Source of the DNA: Mariaggregatimicrobium sp964498785
Lineage (GTDB): Bacteria > Zhuqueibacterota > Zhuqueibacteria > Thermofontimicrobiales > Thiofontviventaceae
Direction of reading: 5' to 3'
Assembly (NCBI GenBank): GCA_964498785.1
Contig: CAZCJL010000045.1
Location: 1 to 49,097, forward strand
Length of the DNA stretch: 49,097 nt
The notes under the pieces were generated by a model. The model made no database searches. It was not told where the DNA came from and saw only the letters and a program-made list of their open reading frames with translations. The position numbers were made by a program, and so were the translations under genes. Of this stretch, positions 24,220 to 32,892 are shown piece after piece; the stretch's first letter is position 1, and each line of letters begins with the position of its first letter.

Positions 24220-25702
24220 AATACGTTCAAAGTTTAATGATAATTATTTATCCGTAATTGCGATCATTTTTGTTCTCACATTTTTATTGAAATTGATTGT
24301 AACAAAAGAAAAAAAAGACGCAAATGAAAAAGTATTGATTCGAATTGATCTTGAAAGTAAACAGCAACGAAAATTACTACAAAAATTTATCTCTGATAAA
24401 ACGAATATTGGAGATAAAAAATTTATTGAAGCGTCCGTGAACTGGAAACAATTTTTCTTTTTACAAAACAATGGATTCAACCCGGCGGTTCAGATCGAAC
24501 TAAATCGCAATGAGGTTATCGATCCGCAGTTTCACACGTTCACACAATTTGATTATCTTGTTCGTTCTTTTAAAAAAGAATATCCCCATATTGTGCATCT
24601 TGAAAAAATCGGTACTGGTTCTGTTGACGAATTTCCAATTTGGGGAATAAAAATTTCCGATAATCCAGATATCGATGAAAACGAACCGGCAGTTCTTTTC
24701 ACAGCCACGCATCATGCCCAGGAACCTTTGGGGCTGGAATTATGTCTATATTTGATAGACCATCTGTGCACAAACTACGAGCGGAATAAACACGTTAAAA
24801 AGTGGATTGATGAAACGGAAATATGGTTTGTGCCCATTGTAAACCCTGATGGTTACTATTTAATTATGGATAGCAATAGATCGTTGCACTTTTGGCGAAA
24901 AAATTTAAGAGATAATAACCAGAACAGCGTTTTTGATCCGGAGATAGACGGAACCGATTTGAATCGAAATTATGATTACAACTGGCATATCGAAAGTGAT
25001 TCTGCTCACAAAAGCTGGCACTATCGCGGACCATTCCCGTTTTCTGAAAATGAAACCCAGGCAATACGAAATTTGACATTACGTGAAAAATTCGTTTTTA
25101 ATCTTGATTTTCATAGTCACGGAGAAGTAATATTATACCCATGGGACAATGCGCCTCTTCCGGGTGATATTGAATTCGTAAAAAAACTTGCCCAACAAAT
25201 CGCATCCCGAATCCAAAAAAAAGATGTACCAGAGCCCTACGAAATTCGCCCATTAAATGGTAATCTTGGGCAATGCTCCGTATGGATGCACGGCAAGGCC
25301 GGAGTTCAATCCTTTACAGTCGAAATGGGTGATTGCCACCTTCCGGCCGGAAGAGATATTGCTAAAATTATATTAGAAAATGCGAACGGTGCATTTTATA
25401 TATTGGATCGGCTTTTTCAAGGAGCAATAAAAGGAACTATCCGCAATGCTTACACCAATAAACCAATTCGTGCGGAGATTGATTTCGTGAAATACGCCTC
25501 TCAAAATGTTGCCAATCCTGTAAGTGACAGCAAAACTGGCTTTTATTATCGCATCATCGAGCCTGGTAAACATACAATCAAATTTAAAGCCCCCGGATAT
25601 CGTACAAAAGTTTTTCGTTCTGTGAATATTGGTTCAGAAAAGGTCTTGACATTAAATGTAGATTTATATCCCTTTGAAAATAGTTATTCAACCGAAAATT
25701 AA
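24212..25702 (+). CDS. Membrane-anchored M14 zinc carboxypeptidase with C-terminal regulatory-like domain
   Basis: The 496-residue protein has one N-terminal membrane segment (about 12-31). The M14 catalytic domain (about 105-400) has zinc ligands His168 and Glu171 (HAQE) and His301 (DFHSHGE). It also has the DLNRNY substrate loop and the general base Glu371 (TVEMGD). Residues about 405-490 form a CarboxypepD_reg-like beta sandwich. It would trim C-terminal residues of peptides in the periplasm or outside. It overlaps ftcD, so it belongs to the same transcript. Confidence 0.87.
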   Translation: MVKIRSKFNDNYLSVIAIIFVLTFLLKLIVTKEKKDANEKVLIRIDLESKQQRKLLQKFISDKTNIGDKKFIEASVNWKQFFFLQNNGFNPAVQIELNRNEVIDPQFHTFTQFDYLVRSFKKEYPHIVHLEKIGTGSVDEFPIWGIKISDNPDIDENEPAVLFTATHHAQEPLGLELCLYLIDHLCTNYERNKHVKKWIDETEIWFVPIVNPDGYYLIMDSNRSLHFWRKNLRDNNQNSVFDPEIDGTDLNRNYDYNWHIESDSAHKSWHYRGPFPFSENETQAIRNLTLREKFVFNLDFHSHGEVILYPWDNAPLPGDIEFVKKLAQQIASRIQKKDVPEPYEIRPLNGNLGQCSVWMHGKAGVQSFTVEMGDCHLPAGRDIAKIILENANGAFYILDRLFQGAIKGTIRNAYTNKPIRAEIDFVKYASQNVANPVSDSKTGFYYRIIEPGKHTIKFKAPGYRTKVFRSVNIGSEKVLTLNVDLYPFENSYSTEN

Positions 25703-25755
25703 TTGGAAGATTCACTAAGTATTTAAGCGACTACAAAAAAAGGATTGTATTTTAA

Positions 25756-26658
25756 GTGTTTGATTGTGTTGGTATTGGAATTTGTGCTGTAGATTACATT
25801 TGCTTACTATCCTATTATCCTGAACTCGATGAAAAGTTGGATGCGCAACAATTCTCTTTTCAAGGCGGTGGGCCAATTCCGACGGCGTTAGTGACATTAG
25901 CCCGATTGGGAGCAAAGACAGCGTATCTGGGCATTGTTGGACATGACGATAACGGCAAATTTGTTCTAAAGCAACTCGAACAGGAGGGAGTTGATATCTC
26001 GGCAGTTATCGTTGATAAAAATTGTGCTACAAATCAGGCATTTATTTGGGTTGATAATCAATCAGGGAAAAAATCGATTGTTTTAAATAAAAATAGCGTA
26101 GCAGCTCCATTGATGCCAAACGAAATTTCAAGCTCCCATGTCAAATCAACTAAATTTTTACATATTGATGGTCGGGAAACTGAAGCAACCATTGCCGCCA
26201 TTGAAATGGCCAGGGAAACCGGTGTTAAAGTTATTCTTGATGCAGGATCGCCTCGAAAAGAGTTGACAAAAATTCTCGAGCTGGTTGATTATCCTGTAGT
26301 TTCAGAAAGCTTTTGTCGATCATATCTAAGCACAACAAGTTATGAAAAAGGATTGGAAAAGCTAATGAAAGCCGGCGCAACCGCAGCAGTTATTACATGT
26401 GGGGCCAAAGGCTGTTATGGTGCAGATGAAAACGGTATTATCTTTCAACCGCCGTTTAATGTTGAGGTTATCGACACAACTGGCGCTGGAGATGTTTTTC
26501 ATGGTGCATTTATTTATAGTTTATTACAAAACTGGTCTCTGAAAAAAAATCTTGAATTTTCATCTGCTGCTGCGGCTATTAACTGTATATATCTCGGAGG
26601 TAGATCCGGAATTCCAGGTCTAAAAAAAGTTAATCAATTTTTGGAGGAAAGAAAGTGA
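25756..26658 (+). CDS. PfkB family carbohydrate/nucleoside kinase
   Basis: The 300-residue protein has a GTG start. It has a ribokinase-type N-terminus (GGGPIPTALVTLARLG, signature 1 region) and signature 2 DTTGAGDVFHGAF with the catalytic base Asp246. The family phosphorylates sugars, nucleosides or fructose phosphates with ATP; the substrate cannot be told from sequence. Its stop codon overlaps the start of the next gene. A link to the peptide-degrading enzymes around it is not obvious. Confidence 0.83.
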   Translation: MFDCVGIGICAVDYICLLSYYPELDEKLDAQQFSFQGGGPIPTALVTLARLGAKTAYLGIVGHDDNGKFVLKQLEQEGVDISAVIVDKNCATNQAFIWVDNQSGKKSIVLNKNSVAAPLMPNEISSSHVKSTKFLHIDGRETEATIAAIEMARETGVKVILDAGSPRKELTKILELVDYPVVSESFCRSYLSTTSYEKGLEKLMKAGATAAVITCGAKGCYGADENGIIFQPPFNVEVIDTTGAGDVFHGAFIYSLLQNWSLKKNLEFSSAAAAINCIYLGGRSGIPGLKKVNQFLEERK

Positions 26659-27191
26659 AAAAAATGAGATATCTATTGATCGCGCTTGTATTATTTATTA
26701 ACGGACTTTATGCTCAAAACGAATTCAAACAAGGTGACATTGTTTATATCAAAGTCCCTTCTGAAAATATGCGCATATCTCCCAATGGGACGGTCATTTC
26801 TTCCGTCCCACAGGGAACTAAATTAAATGTACTCGGGCAACAAGGGAATTGGGTTGCAGTTCAGCTCGTTGCCTGGATATGGGCGCCCTCTCTAACGAAA
26901 AATATTGATAAAGTGGAGGGCTATTCCATGCAAGCGCTTCATATCATGGTGAAAACCGAAACCGAAGCAAATGAAATTAAAAAATTATTGGATACCGGGA
27001 AAGATTTCGGGGAGCTTGCAAAACAAAAATCAATCGGCCCGAATGCTAAAAAAGGCGGTGACCTTGGTATTATCCACAAAGGTGACCTGTTGCCAGAATT
27101 GGATGACGCATTACGAAAACTTAAACCTGGTCAAATCAGTAGCGTTCTGAAATCCGAGGTCGGGTATCATATCTTTAAACGCTTAAAATAA
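26655..27191 (+). CDS. Secreted SH3-domain plus parvulin-type peptidyl-prolyl isomerase
   Basis: The protein is 178 residues from GTG 26655; ATG 26664 is an alternative that starts directly at the signal peptide (YLLIALVLFINGLYAQ). A bacterial SH3 domain follows (about 25-78), then a parvulin domain (about 92-178: ALHIMVKTETEANEI, SIGPNAKKGGDLGI, VGYHIFKRL). It is periplasmic and may help fold outer-membrane or secreted proteins. Unlike PpiD or SurA it has no chaperone helices, so it is compact. It is the last gene of the run. Confidence 0.8.
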   Translation: MKKMRYLLIALVLFINGLYAQNEFKQGDIVYIKVPSENMRISPNGTVISSVPQGTKLNVLGQQGNWVAVQLVAWIWAPSLTKNIDKVEGYSMQALHIMVKTETEANEIKKLLDTGKDFGELAKQKSIGPNAKKGGDLGIIHKGDLLPELDDALRKLKPGQISSVLKSEVGYHIFKRLK

Positions 27192-27410
27192 ATTGATGTA
27201 ATCGAAAAACTTAACACTTTCCGGGGGCAGATCAGATATGTCTGGAATTGGAACCTTCCTGGTGAGGGATTTCCTGCAGCAATGATTTGCCTCCGCAATT
27301 GTTACAGAATTTTGAAATCATACCTATTACTCGTTAGAATATTTTAAAACTGTTACTTCGTAAGAGTCACAACAACAATATACGTTGCAACATCAAAAAA
27401 GACAACTCTT

Positions 27411-27439
27411 TTGACCTGCATCAAACGATATCCTATTCT
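27411..27439 (+). promoter_or_regulatory. Promoter before the M29-like aminopeptidase gene
   Basis: TTGACC (27411-27416) and TATTCT (27434-27439) are separated by 17 bp, about 65 bp before the start codon. The rest of 27192-27504 holds no gene that I can see. Confidence 0.5.
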
Positions 27440-27504
27440 GTAAATTTTTGCCGAATAGTATATTTTTTTATTGCCTCTTTGTAATAAAATGATTAAATTT
27501 GGCC

Positions 27505-28458
27505 ATGACAAAATTAGAAAAAGCGATTCGCAAAATTATTCATGATAGTCTAAAATTTAAAAACACCGAGTCAGCGCTAATATTAATTGACGAGCCCAAC
27601 CGCGAATTAGGACATCTTTTCCTTAAAGCTGCACTTCGGGTCAGCAAAAATTCTGTTCTGGTTGAGATGGACATCTTAAAACGGGATAACAAAGAACCCC
27701 CAAAAGTTATAAAAAATTTAATGTGTCAAGCCGATGCAAATATTATTTTAACATCAATATCATTAAATCACACACGTACCATACAAAACGTTTGTCAATA
27801 CGGAGCCAGAGTAATTAGTCTGGCCGGGCTAACCCCTGCTATCATCAAACGTAGCCTTAATACCGATTTTGACTTCATCTTTGAAAAAAGCAACCGGCTT
27901 GCCGACTTATTATCCATTGGCAAAACAATAAAAGTAACTTCGCCCGCGGGTACAGAACTTTCGATACCGATAAACCGGAAAACGAGTGTTGCAGATACTG
28001 GCATCGTTGATGAACCTGGCATATTTGCGATGCTGCCCGCTGGTGAAGCCTCAATTGCTCCGGAAAGCGATAAAGCAGAAGGTGTTGTGATCATTGATGG
28101 CTCTCTTGGTCCCCTGGGATTAATTAATGATCCGATTGAGTTGAAGATAAAGAACGGATGCATTACAAAAATAATCGGCAATAAAGAGGCAGCAATATTG
28201 CGCAAGGCGCTAAAGCCATTTGGAAAGGAGGCACGCAAACTTGGTGAATTTGGTATTGGTACAAATCCGAAAGCTGAAATTACAGGAGAGTCACTGGAAG
28301 ACGAAAAAGCATTGGGCACTGTTCATGTTGCCATCGGAGATCACTTGTTTGAAGGAGGAAGCGTAGGAAATAATTGCCATATCGATGCAATTCTAAAAAA
28401 CCCAAACATGCAAATCGACGGTCGACCGATAATCCTGAACGGTCAATTATTAATTTAA
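27505..28458 (+). CDS. M29-like aminopeptidase (leucyl aminopeptidase/dihydroxypyridine dioxygenase family)
   Basis: The protein is 317 residues from ATG 27505; TTG 27499 is also open. The C-terminal half has GEFGIGTNPKAEITG, EDEKALGTVHVAIGDH and GGSVGNNCHIDAI. These are characteristic of the metal-binding core shared by thermophilic M29 aminopeptidases and the NicX-type proteins often annotated leucyl aminopeptidase. It lacks the longer N-terminal part of true AmpS/AmpT, so peptidase activity is likely but not certain. It has its own promoter and converges with the radical SAM gene. Confidence 0.72.
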   Translation: MTKLEKAIRKIIHDSLKFKNTESALILIDEPNRELGHLFLKAALRVSKNSVLVEMDILKRDNKEPPKVIKNLMCQADANIILTSISLNHTRTIQNVCQYGARVISLAGLTPAIIKRSLNTDFDFIFEKSNRLADLLSIGKTIKVTSPAGTELSIPINRKTSVADTGIVDEPGIFAMLPAGEASIAPESDKAEGVVIIDGSLGPLGLINDPIELKIKNGCITKIIGNKEAAILRKALKPFGKEARKLGEFGIGTNPKAEITGESLEDEKALGTVHVAIGDHLFEGGSVGNNCHIDAILKNPNMQIDGRPIILNGQLLI

Positions 28459-28468
28459 CAAACAGAGG

Positions 28469-29473
28469 TTATAAATTCTGGTAAAATTCAACAGGCGTTA
28501 ATTCCGCAAACTGATCCGTAATTGATGTGATTAGTTGTCGAATATCCTGGCATAAATCACACTTTGCGATATACCCTGCCGGACGTTCCACATAATTAAA
28601 TTGATCTTTTCCAAATTTTAACAATCCTTCCACACCTTGAGTTGATAAAATCTCAAGTATTGGAAATTTTTGAAGATCAATGCCTTTATAAATTTTCCCC
28701 AGATCGCGGGCATTACCTAATGAAATACCTGCACAAAAACTGGGAATGTAATTGCCAGCCGGATCAATGTGAATATGATTCGGATTCTGAAATTCAGGCT
28801 GACAATTTTGATTGAAAAAAACAGACGCTGGTTTACGCTCATAAAGATAGCCCAACCTTGTAATAGCCCGGCCGCAAGGAATTAAATGATACTCACGAAC
28901 AAAATCCTGCGCCGCTTTTTCTCTGCCCGTTGTATTTATATATCGATTGAATGGTAGTTTCTTTGTTTTATCAAATTGACTTAATTGCTGATAATAATAA
29001 TTCGTATAAACAATTACATTATACTCGCCGAAAATATCCATCGCAATTCTGACTGCCCGCTCAGTATCCTCAAAAGGTATAAATTCATTGTGAAATGGCG
29101 ACGCACTAATTAACAGAGCTGGCAAGCCGGAGTCGCGAAGTTCTGTCAGCATTTTGGCTGTTTTATCATCACTATCGCACCAACTGGCGTTTGTTTCCAC
29201 ATATTGCAATGGGACCCGATTTTCAACGCATAATTCAACTATTTTTAATGTCAAATCAAAATCGAGAAACGGCTCTCCCCCACCGATATGCAAACCGCGT
29301 TGAGACGGAGCATATTCATTAACGTTTTTCAAATATTGGCATGCATCATCAGCCGTCATCCATTTTTTCCATTTCGGTGAACTTGCATAAACACAATGCC
29401 GACAAAAATTTGTGCATTGATAAGATAACGTTAATCCACCCGATGTAAAAGGCAATATTTTTAACCATTTCAT
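28469..29473 (-). CDS. Radical SAM protein
   Basis: The 334-residue protein has the [4Fe-4S]-SAM motif CTNFCRHC (Cys20, Cys24, Cys27) and the GGGEPFLDF SAM-binding segment. More cysteines toward the C-terminus (CQPE, PSFCAG, CDLCQD) suggest an auxiliary cluster as in SPASM/Twitch proteins. The substrate is unknown, and no RiPP precursor or partner is adjacent. It follows the S4-domain gene after 4 bp on the same strand and is probably cotranscribed with it. Confidence 0.78.
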   Translation of the reverse strand: MKWLKILPFTSGGLTLSYQCTNFCRHCVYASSPKWKKWMTADDACQYLKNVNEYAPSQRGLHIGGGEPFLDFDLTLKIVELCVENRVPLQYVETNASWCDSDDKTAKMLTELRDSGLPALLISASPFHNEFIPFEDTERAVRIAMDIFGEYNVIVYTNYYYQQLSQFDKTKKLPFNRYINTTGREKAAQDFVREYHLIPCGRAITRLGYLYERKPASVFFNQNCQPEFQNPNHIHIDPAGNYIPSFCAGISLGNARDLGKIYKGIDLQKFPILEILSTQGVEGLLKFGKDQFNYVERPAGYIAKCDLCQDIRQLITSITDQFAELTPVEFYQNL

Positions 29474-29477
29474 TCGA

Positions 29478-29879
29478 TTAAGATCCTTTCAGTTTCCGGA
29501 TTGCTCTCCCCTCTTTCTTGGTCGGCCTGCCTTTATATTTTGGGCGCATACTTTTACCTGATTTATATAACATAGCTCGTAATTCTTCGGCTTCCACCTC
29601 TTCCGGAGTTGGCGGATGTTCGTGATATAACAGCCTGGCCTGTGCCGCGGCAATGCTTTTGGTGGAAATATCCAGAACATCAAAAGTTCGCGTTTTCCAT
29701 TTCGTCTTTACAGCAACGACATCACCGATCTTGATAGTCTTTGCTGCTTTGGCAATCTGATCGTTCACTTTCACTTTTCCCTGTTCACAGGCATCACTTG
29801 CCTTAGATCGTGTTTTAACAATACGGGCAACCTTTAACCACTTATCGAGCCGCATTTTCTTTTCACTGTTATTTTCCAT
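29478..29879 (-). CDS. S4-domain RNA-binding protein, Hsp15-like
   Basis: The 133-residue protein has an S4 domain at about 8-70 (MRLDKWLKVARIVKTRSKAS, KVKVND, IKIGD) and a very basic tail (KYKGRPTKKEGRAIRKLK). This is the plan of HslR/Hsp15, which rescues stalled 50S subunits carrying tRNA. An AGGAG ribosome site lies 8 bases before the ATG. Confidence 0.82.
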   Translation of the reverse strand: MENNSEKKMRLDKWLKVARIVKTRSKASDACEQGKVKVNDQIAKAAKTIKIGDVVAVKTKWKTRTFDVLDISTKSIAAAQARLLYHEHPPTPEEVEAEELRAMLYKSGKSMRPKYKGRPTKKEGRAIRKLKGS

Positions 29880-30034
29880 GTAATTCTCCTGTACAACGTT
29901 ACCGGGTCAATAATATAACCATTATGTTGTAATAATTCAACTAAAAAATGTTCAGAAAAATCAATTATAAACCCAAATTCGCTTTTTTGAACAATTACAG
30001 GAAATTGAAATTGTTTTTCATGTGAGCTTGTCAT
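29834..30034 (-). CDS. Possible 66-residue protein overlapping the S4 gene
   Basis: An open frame encodes a protein-like sequence (VIVQKSEFGFIIDFSEHF, then LVELLQHNGYIIDPVTLY) with composition typical of coding DNA. It overlaps the start of the S4 gene by 46 bp in another frame, and it has no clear ribosome site. It may be a small upstream gene of the S4/radical SAM unit or the remnant of one. I do not recognise the family. Confidence 0.35.
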   Translation of the reverse strand: MTSSHEKQFQFPVIVQKSEFGFIIDFSEHFLVELLQHNGYIIDPVTLYRRITWKITVKRKCGSISG

Positions 30035-30128
30035 TCAATCAGCCATACTTTCACACTCGGTTTTAGCTATGAACTTTTTATTAATATTACCGTAATAATG
30101 CACGTGTGTGAGGCAACTTGCCTGAGAA

Positions 30129-30477
30129 ATGCGCGAACTTGAAAGAGAACATATTCTTGAATGGCGAGAGCACTTTGATAAGGAATTCATGCATAAAATG
30201 AGGGAATTCCAGCGTGAATTGCAAAACATGCGTGAACAAGAAAACCTGAAAGATATTGTGCCTTTTCATTCGAAAGGATTTGAGAATCTCGACTCATTTA
30301 AAGCGTTAGAAAGCCTTAAATCTCTCGAAAGTTTAAAAAGCCTCGAAAAATTTAAATATCAATGCAATTAAAGGAACACGCTCAATTATTGAAAAAGCGT
30401 TAAAAATGGGACTTGATAATGAGGATTACTCTTCGATCTATAATGCTATAAATCCTGACAACGAAAACGGAGGATAA
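30129..30477 (+). pseudogene. Frameshifted gene for a charged coiled-coil protein
   Basis: The frame from 30129 encodes a highly charged helix (ELEREHILEWREHFDKEF) followed by the repeat SLKSLESLKSLEKF, and stops at 30371. From about 30361 the next frame reads on in plausible coding sense (NAIKGTRSIIEKALKMGLDN, then EDYSSIYNAINPDNENGG) to a TAA at 30475-30477. A single-base slip near 30350-30360 joins the two. An in-frame TGA two codons upstream and the lack of a ribosome site suggest that the 5' end is also lost. A sequencing error is the alternative. Confidence 0.5.
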
Positions 30478-30498
30478 TAATTTTTTTTTGGAGAAAAA

Positions 30499-31116
30499 AT
30501 GATTAACCTAAAAAACCTTTATCAAATTTCACTGTTTGTCATTCTTTTTCTATTTACAGGTGCGATGCATTTTTGCGCTGAGCAATCCGGGCCGCCTCAC
30601 AAACGAAATTCGGAAGAAGTGAAAAAAATAATTGCAGACAGCGCCAGGGTTGTTCTTCTTTCTCTAAAAGAGAAAAATATGACAAAATTCGCTGGATATG
30701 TACACCCTGAAAAAGGAGTTCGTTTTTCGCCGCACGGATACATCGATTCGGAAAATGATATTGTTTTCACATCCGGCAAAATTAAACAAATTGATATGGA
30801 CAGCACGTTTTTCTGGGGCTATGAAGATGGCACAGGAGACAGTATAAAATTGCATATTGCTGATTATTTTGATGCATACATCTACGATGCTAATTTTATC
30901 GAATCAAAAAAAGTTGGGTATCAGGAAATAATTCAAACGGGGAACACCAAAATCAATATTTCTGAAATCTATCCGAACGCGATTTTTGTTGAGTACCATT
31001 TCCCCGGAACTGCCGAACATGATGGATTCGATTGGCGTAGTTTACGGCTTATTTTTGAGAAAATGGAAGAAACCTGGTATCTCGTCGGAATCTCTCATGA
31101 TCAATGGACTATTTAA
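30499..31116 (+). CDS. Secreted or lipoprotein-like protein of unknown function
   Basis: The 205-residue protein has a hydrophobic N-terminal segment (about 8-25) ending near a Cys (GAMHFCAEQ). It is probably exported and possibly lipidated, although the lipobox is poor. The body has KFAGYVHPEKGVRFSPHGYI and a C-terminal DWRSLRLIFEKMEETWYLVG, which looks like a compact NTF2- or beta-type domain. I do not recognise a named family. A GGAG ribosome site precedes the ATG. The next gene starts directly after the stop codon. Confidence 0.7.
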   Translation: MINLKNLYQISLFVILFLFTGAMHFCAEQSGPPHKRNSEEVKKIIADSARVVLLSLKEKNMTKFAGYVHPEKGVRFSPHGYIDSENDIVFTSGKIKQIDMDSTFFWGYEDGTGDSIKLHIADYFDAYIYDANFIESKKVGYQEIIQTGNTKINISEIYPNAIFVEYHFPGTAEHDGFDWRSLRLIFEKMEETWYLVGISHDQWTI

Positions 31117-31674
31117 ATGTCAATAAATTTAAAAGTCACAAATAAAACTGCGGCCGTTATTATTCCATCGGGCGAAGTCTGGAATGATATTCAGCCCTTA
31201 CGTCGGAAATATTTATCCGAGATAACATTCAGGCGTTGGATGCCCCATATTACGTTATTTTTTCCATTTTTTCATAAAGATCACTTACAATATGTGGCTG
31301 AACATTTGGGCACACGGATCAGCTCTCATAAAAAATTTCATATTACATTGAATAAATTTCAATATTTTGAAAAAAGTGAACATGATTATGTTTTATGGTT
31401 AGCCCCCGAGCCTTCTGACGAGATTATCACTTTATTTAATTCATTAAAATTAGCGTTGTCAGAAATTGCCCCGGAATACCGTTTTCGTGCCAATTTCGTT
31501 CCTCACCTTACTGTTGGCCGTATTTCCGATCGTGATACTCTAAACAACATTTTAAGGGAGCTAAATAATTACTGGCATTCAGTGTCCTTTCGTTTACAAG
31601 GAATTTCATTCATCTGGTCTAATGATCCGGCGGATGATATATTTCATACTCATACAGAAATTAATTTTAATTGA
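31117..31674 (+). CDS. 2H phosphoesterase (2'-5' RNA ligase/LigT-like)
   Basis: The 185-residue protein has two H-x-T motifs, PHITLFFPF (near residue 43) and PHLTVGRI (near residue 130). These form the paired His/Thr site of the 2H superfamily, which opens or makes cyclic phosphodiester bonds in RNA or small nucleotides. Length and spacing fit LigT/YjcG-like proteins. Its ATG follows the previous stop codon without a gap. It is followed by the HAD-like gene. Confidence 0.75.
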   Translation: MSINLKVTNKTAAVIIPSGEVWNDIQPLRRKYLSEITFRRWMPHITLFFPFFHKDHLQYVAEHLGTRISSHKKFHITLNKFQYFEKSEHDYVLWLAPEPSDEIITLFNSLKLALSEIAPEYRFRANFVPHLTVGRISDRDTLNNILRELNNYWHSVSFRLQGISFIWSNDPADDIFHTHTEINFN

Positions 31675-31688
31675 AGGAGATATTAGCG

Positions 31689-32159
31689 ATGATTGAAATC
31701 ACCATCCCCGGATTCGGAAATGTTCATGTAAAGCATCTTGTATTTGATTATAATGGCACAATTGCTATCAACGGCCAACTTGTGCCCGGAGTAACAGATA
31801 TTCTGAAGACACTCTCAAAAACAATTCAGGTGCATATAATCACTGCCGATACCTTTGGAACAGTTCGCGAACAACTGGCAAATACCGTGTGTGAAGTCGT
31901 CGTCATTTCAAAACAGGATCAGCATATTGAAAAATTGAATTACATACGTAAAATCGGATTAGCTGAGACAATCTGTTTTGGTAATGGACGAAATGACCGG
32001 CTGATGTTGAAAATGGCCGCGCTTGGAATCGCGATAATACAACCAGAAGGCGCGGCATGGGAGGCAATTTCGGCAGCAGACATTGTGGTGAACAATATTA
32101 TTGATGGCCTGATACTTATCACAAATCCGCTCCGCTTGAAAGCAACATTACGGTCGTAA
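31689..32159 (+). CDS. HAD-like protein, soluble P-type ATPase type (COG4087-like)
   Basis: The protein is 156 residues from ATG 31689, chosen for the AGGAGA site 8 bases upstream; the open frame itself begins at a TTG at 31671. HAD motif I reads FDYNGTIA, so the nucleophile Asp is kept but the usual acid/base Asp is Asn. TADTFG (motif II) and GNGRND (motif IV) are present. This D-x-N-G-T form is typical of the soluble P-type ATPase-like family, whose function is unclear. There is no cap domain and no membrane segment. Confidence 0.75.
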   Translation: MIEITIPGFGNVHVKHLVFDYNGTIAINGQLVPGVTDILKTLSKTIQVHIITADTFGTVREQLANTVCEVVVISKQDQHIEKLNYIRKIGLAETICFGNGRNDRLMLKMAALGIAIIQPEGAAWEAISAADIVVNNIIDGLILITNPLRLKATLRS

Positions 32160-32162
32160 TTC

Positions 32163-32306
32163 ATGGTGATCGCATACAAGCTTTATATTCATCTGAAAAA
32201 AGAACAATGTATTACCATCGGAAAATTGGAAACAGTTGCATTTAAATCAGGGAAAGTAATCTATAACGGAAATTCACGAAAAAATATTTTACAAAAAAAT
32301 AGTTGA
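32163..32306 (+). pseudogene. Fragment of a DUF123 (GIY-YIG-superfamily) protein gene
   Basis: A 47-residue frame reads AYKLYIHLKKEQCITIGKLE and then FKSGKVIYNGNSRKNI. It matches the start of DUF123 proteins (G-K-L-G-x-F-x-F-P-x-G-x-Y-x-Y-x-G-S-A-x-x-x-L). Key glycines and the G-S-A are altered to N-G-N-S. The usual remaining ~60 residues, with R-x-x-R-H, are missing. It starts 3 bp after the HAD gene and is probably a decayed remnant. Confidence 0.55.
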
Positions 32307-32369
32307 CTTTTTCATTTTTTTTTTCAATGTTACTTCAAAAGGACTTTTAAATATTTTGGAGACAGTGCA

Positions 32370-32879
32370 ATGATTTTAAAAAGGAGTGGCATAACTCTGT
32401 TTATCGTCTTTATTTTTATGATAGTTGGGTTATTACATGCAACAAAAAATAACGTTGATACGGCCCCCAAAAATTCAACCGCAGATTCGCTTACAATAGA
32501 TTTGCAAAAACAGGTGGCGACTATTTTCAAACAAAGTTGCGCTACAGCAGGCTGCCACAAAGGCAAGTTTCCGAAAAAGAAGCTAAACCTGGAAGAAGAT
32601 AAATTTGTGAAAGCCCTCATCGATGTTCCGAGTGAGCAAATAAAATCACTCAAATTAGCGGACACAAAAAATCCCGCCCAAAGCTATCTTTTGATGAAAT
32701 TAAAAGGTGAAAAAGGGATCATCGGTGATTTGATGCCTGTTGAAGCCCCACCGCTAAAAGAAGAACAAATTCTTATTATCGAAACCTGGGTTTTTAGTAT
32801 TGCACATCCTGGGATAAAAGGAAAATCATCAACATCCGAAGAACTCCCTCAGCAAAAAAATATCAAAACAAATAAATAA
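32370..32879 (+). CDS. Exported protein with CX4CH haem-binding motif (cytochrome c-like)
   Basis: The 169-residue protein has a signal or anchor segment (about 7-24). CATAGCH at 57-63 is a C-x4-C-H motif, a variant of the covalent haem c site known from some multihaem cytochromes. MPVEAPPLKEEQ near residue 122 could supply a distal Met. The motif context FKQSCATAGCHKGKFPKK fits the cytochrome c-like domains seen in environmental Bacteroidota and Planctomycetes. A redox role in the periplasm is inferred. Two small membrane proteins follow closely. Confidence 0.65.
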   Translation: MILKRSGITLFIVFIFMIVGLLHATKNNVDTAPKNSTADSLTIDLQKQVATIFKQSCATAGCHKGKFPKKKLNLEEDKFVKALIDVPSEQIKSLKLADTKNPAQSYLLMKLKGEKGIIGDLMPVEAPPLKEEQILIIETWVFSIAHPGIKGKSSTSEELPQQKNIKTNK

Positions 32880-32892
32880 TAGAGACATTCGT

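Noticed and set aside
30035..30269. Two minus-strand frames opposite the coiled-coil remnant
   Set aside because: They are Cys/Ser-rich shadows of the plus-strand coding sequence and have no family features.
32303..32331. Promoter before the CX4CH gene (TTGACT with AATGTT)
   Set aside because: The -35 box is good but the -10 box is poor and the spacer is a T-run; not convincing.
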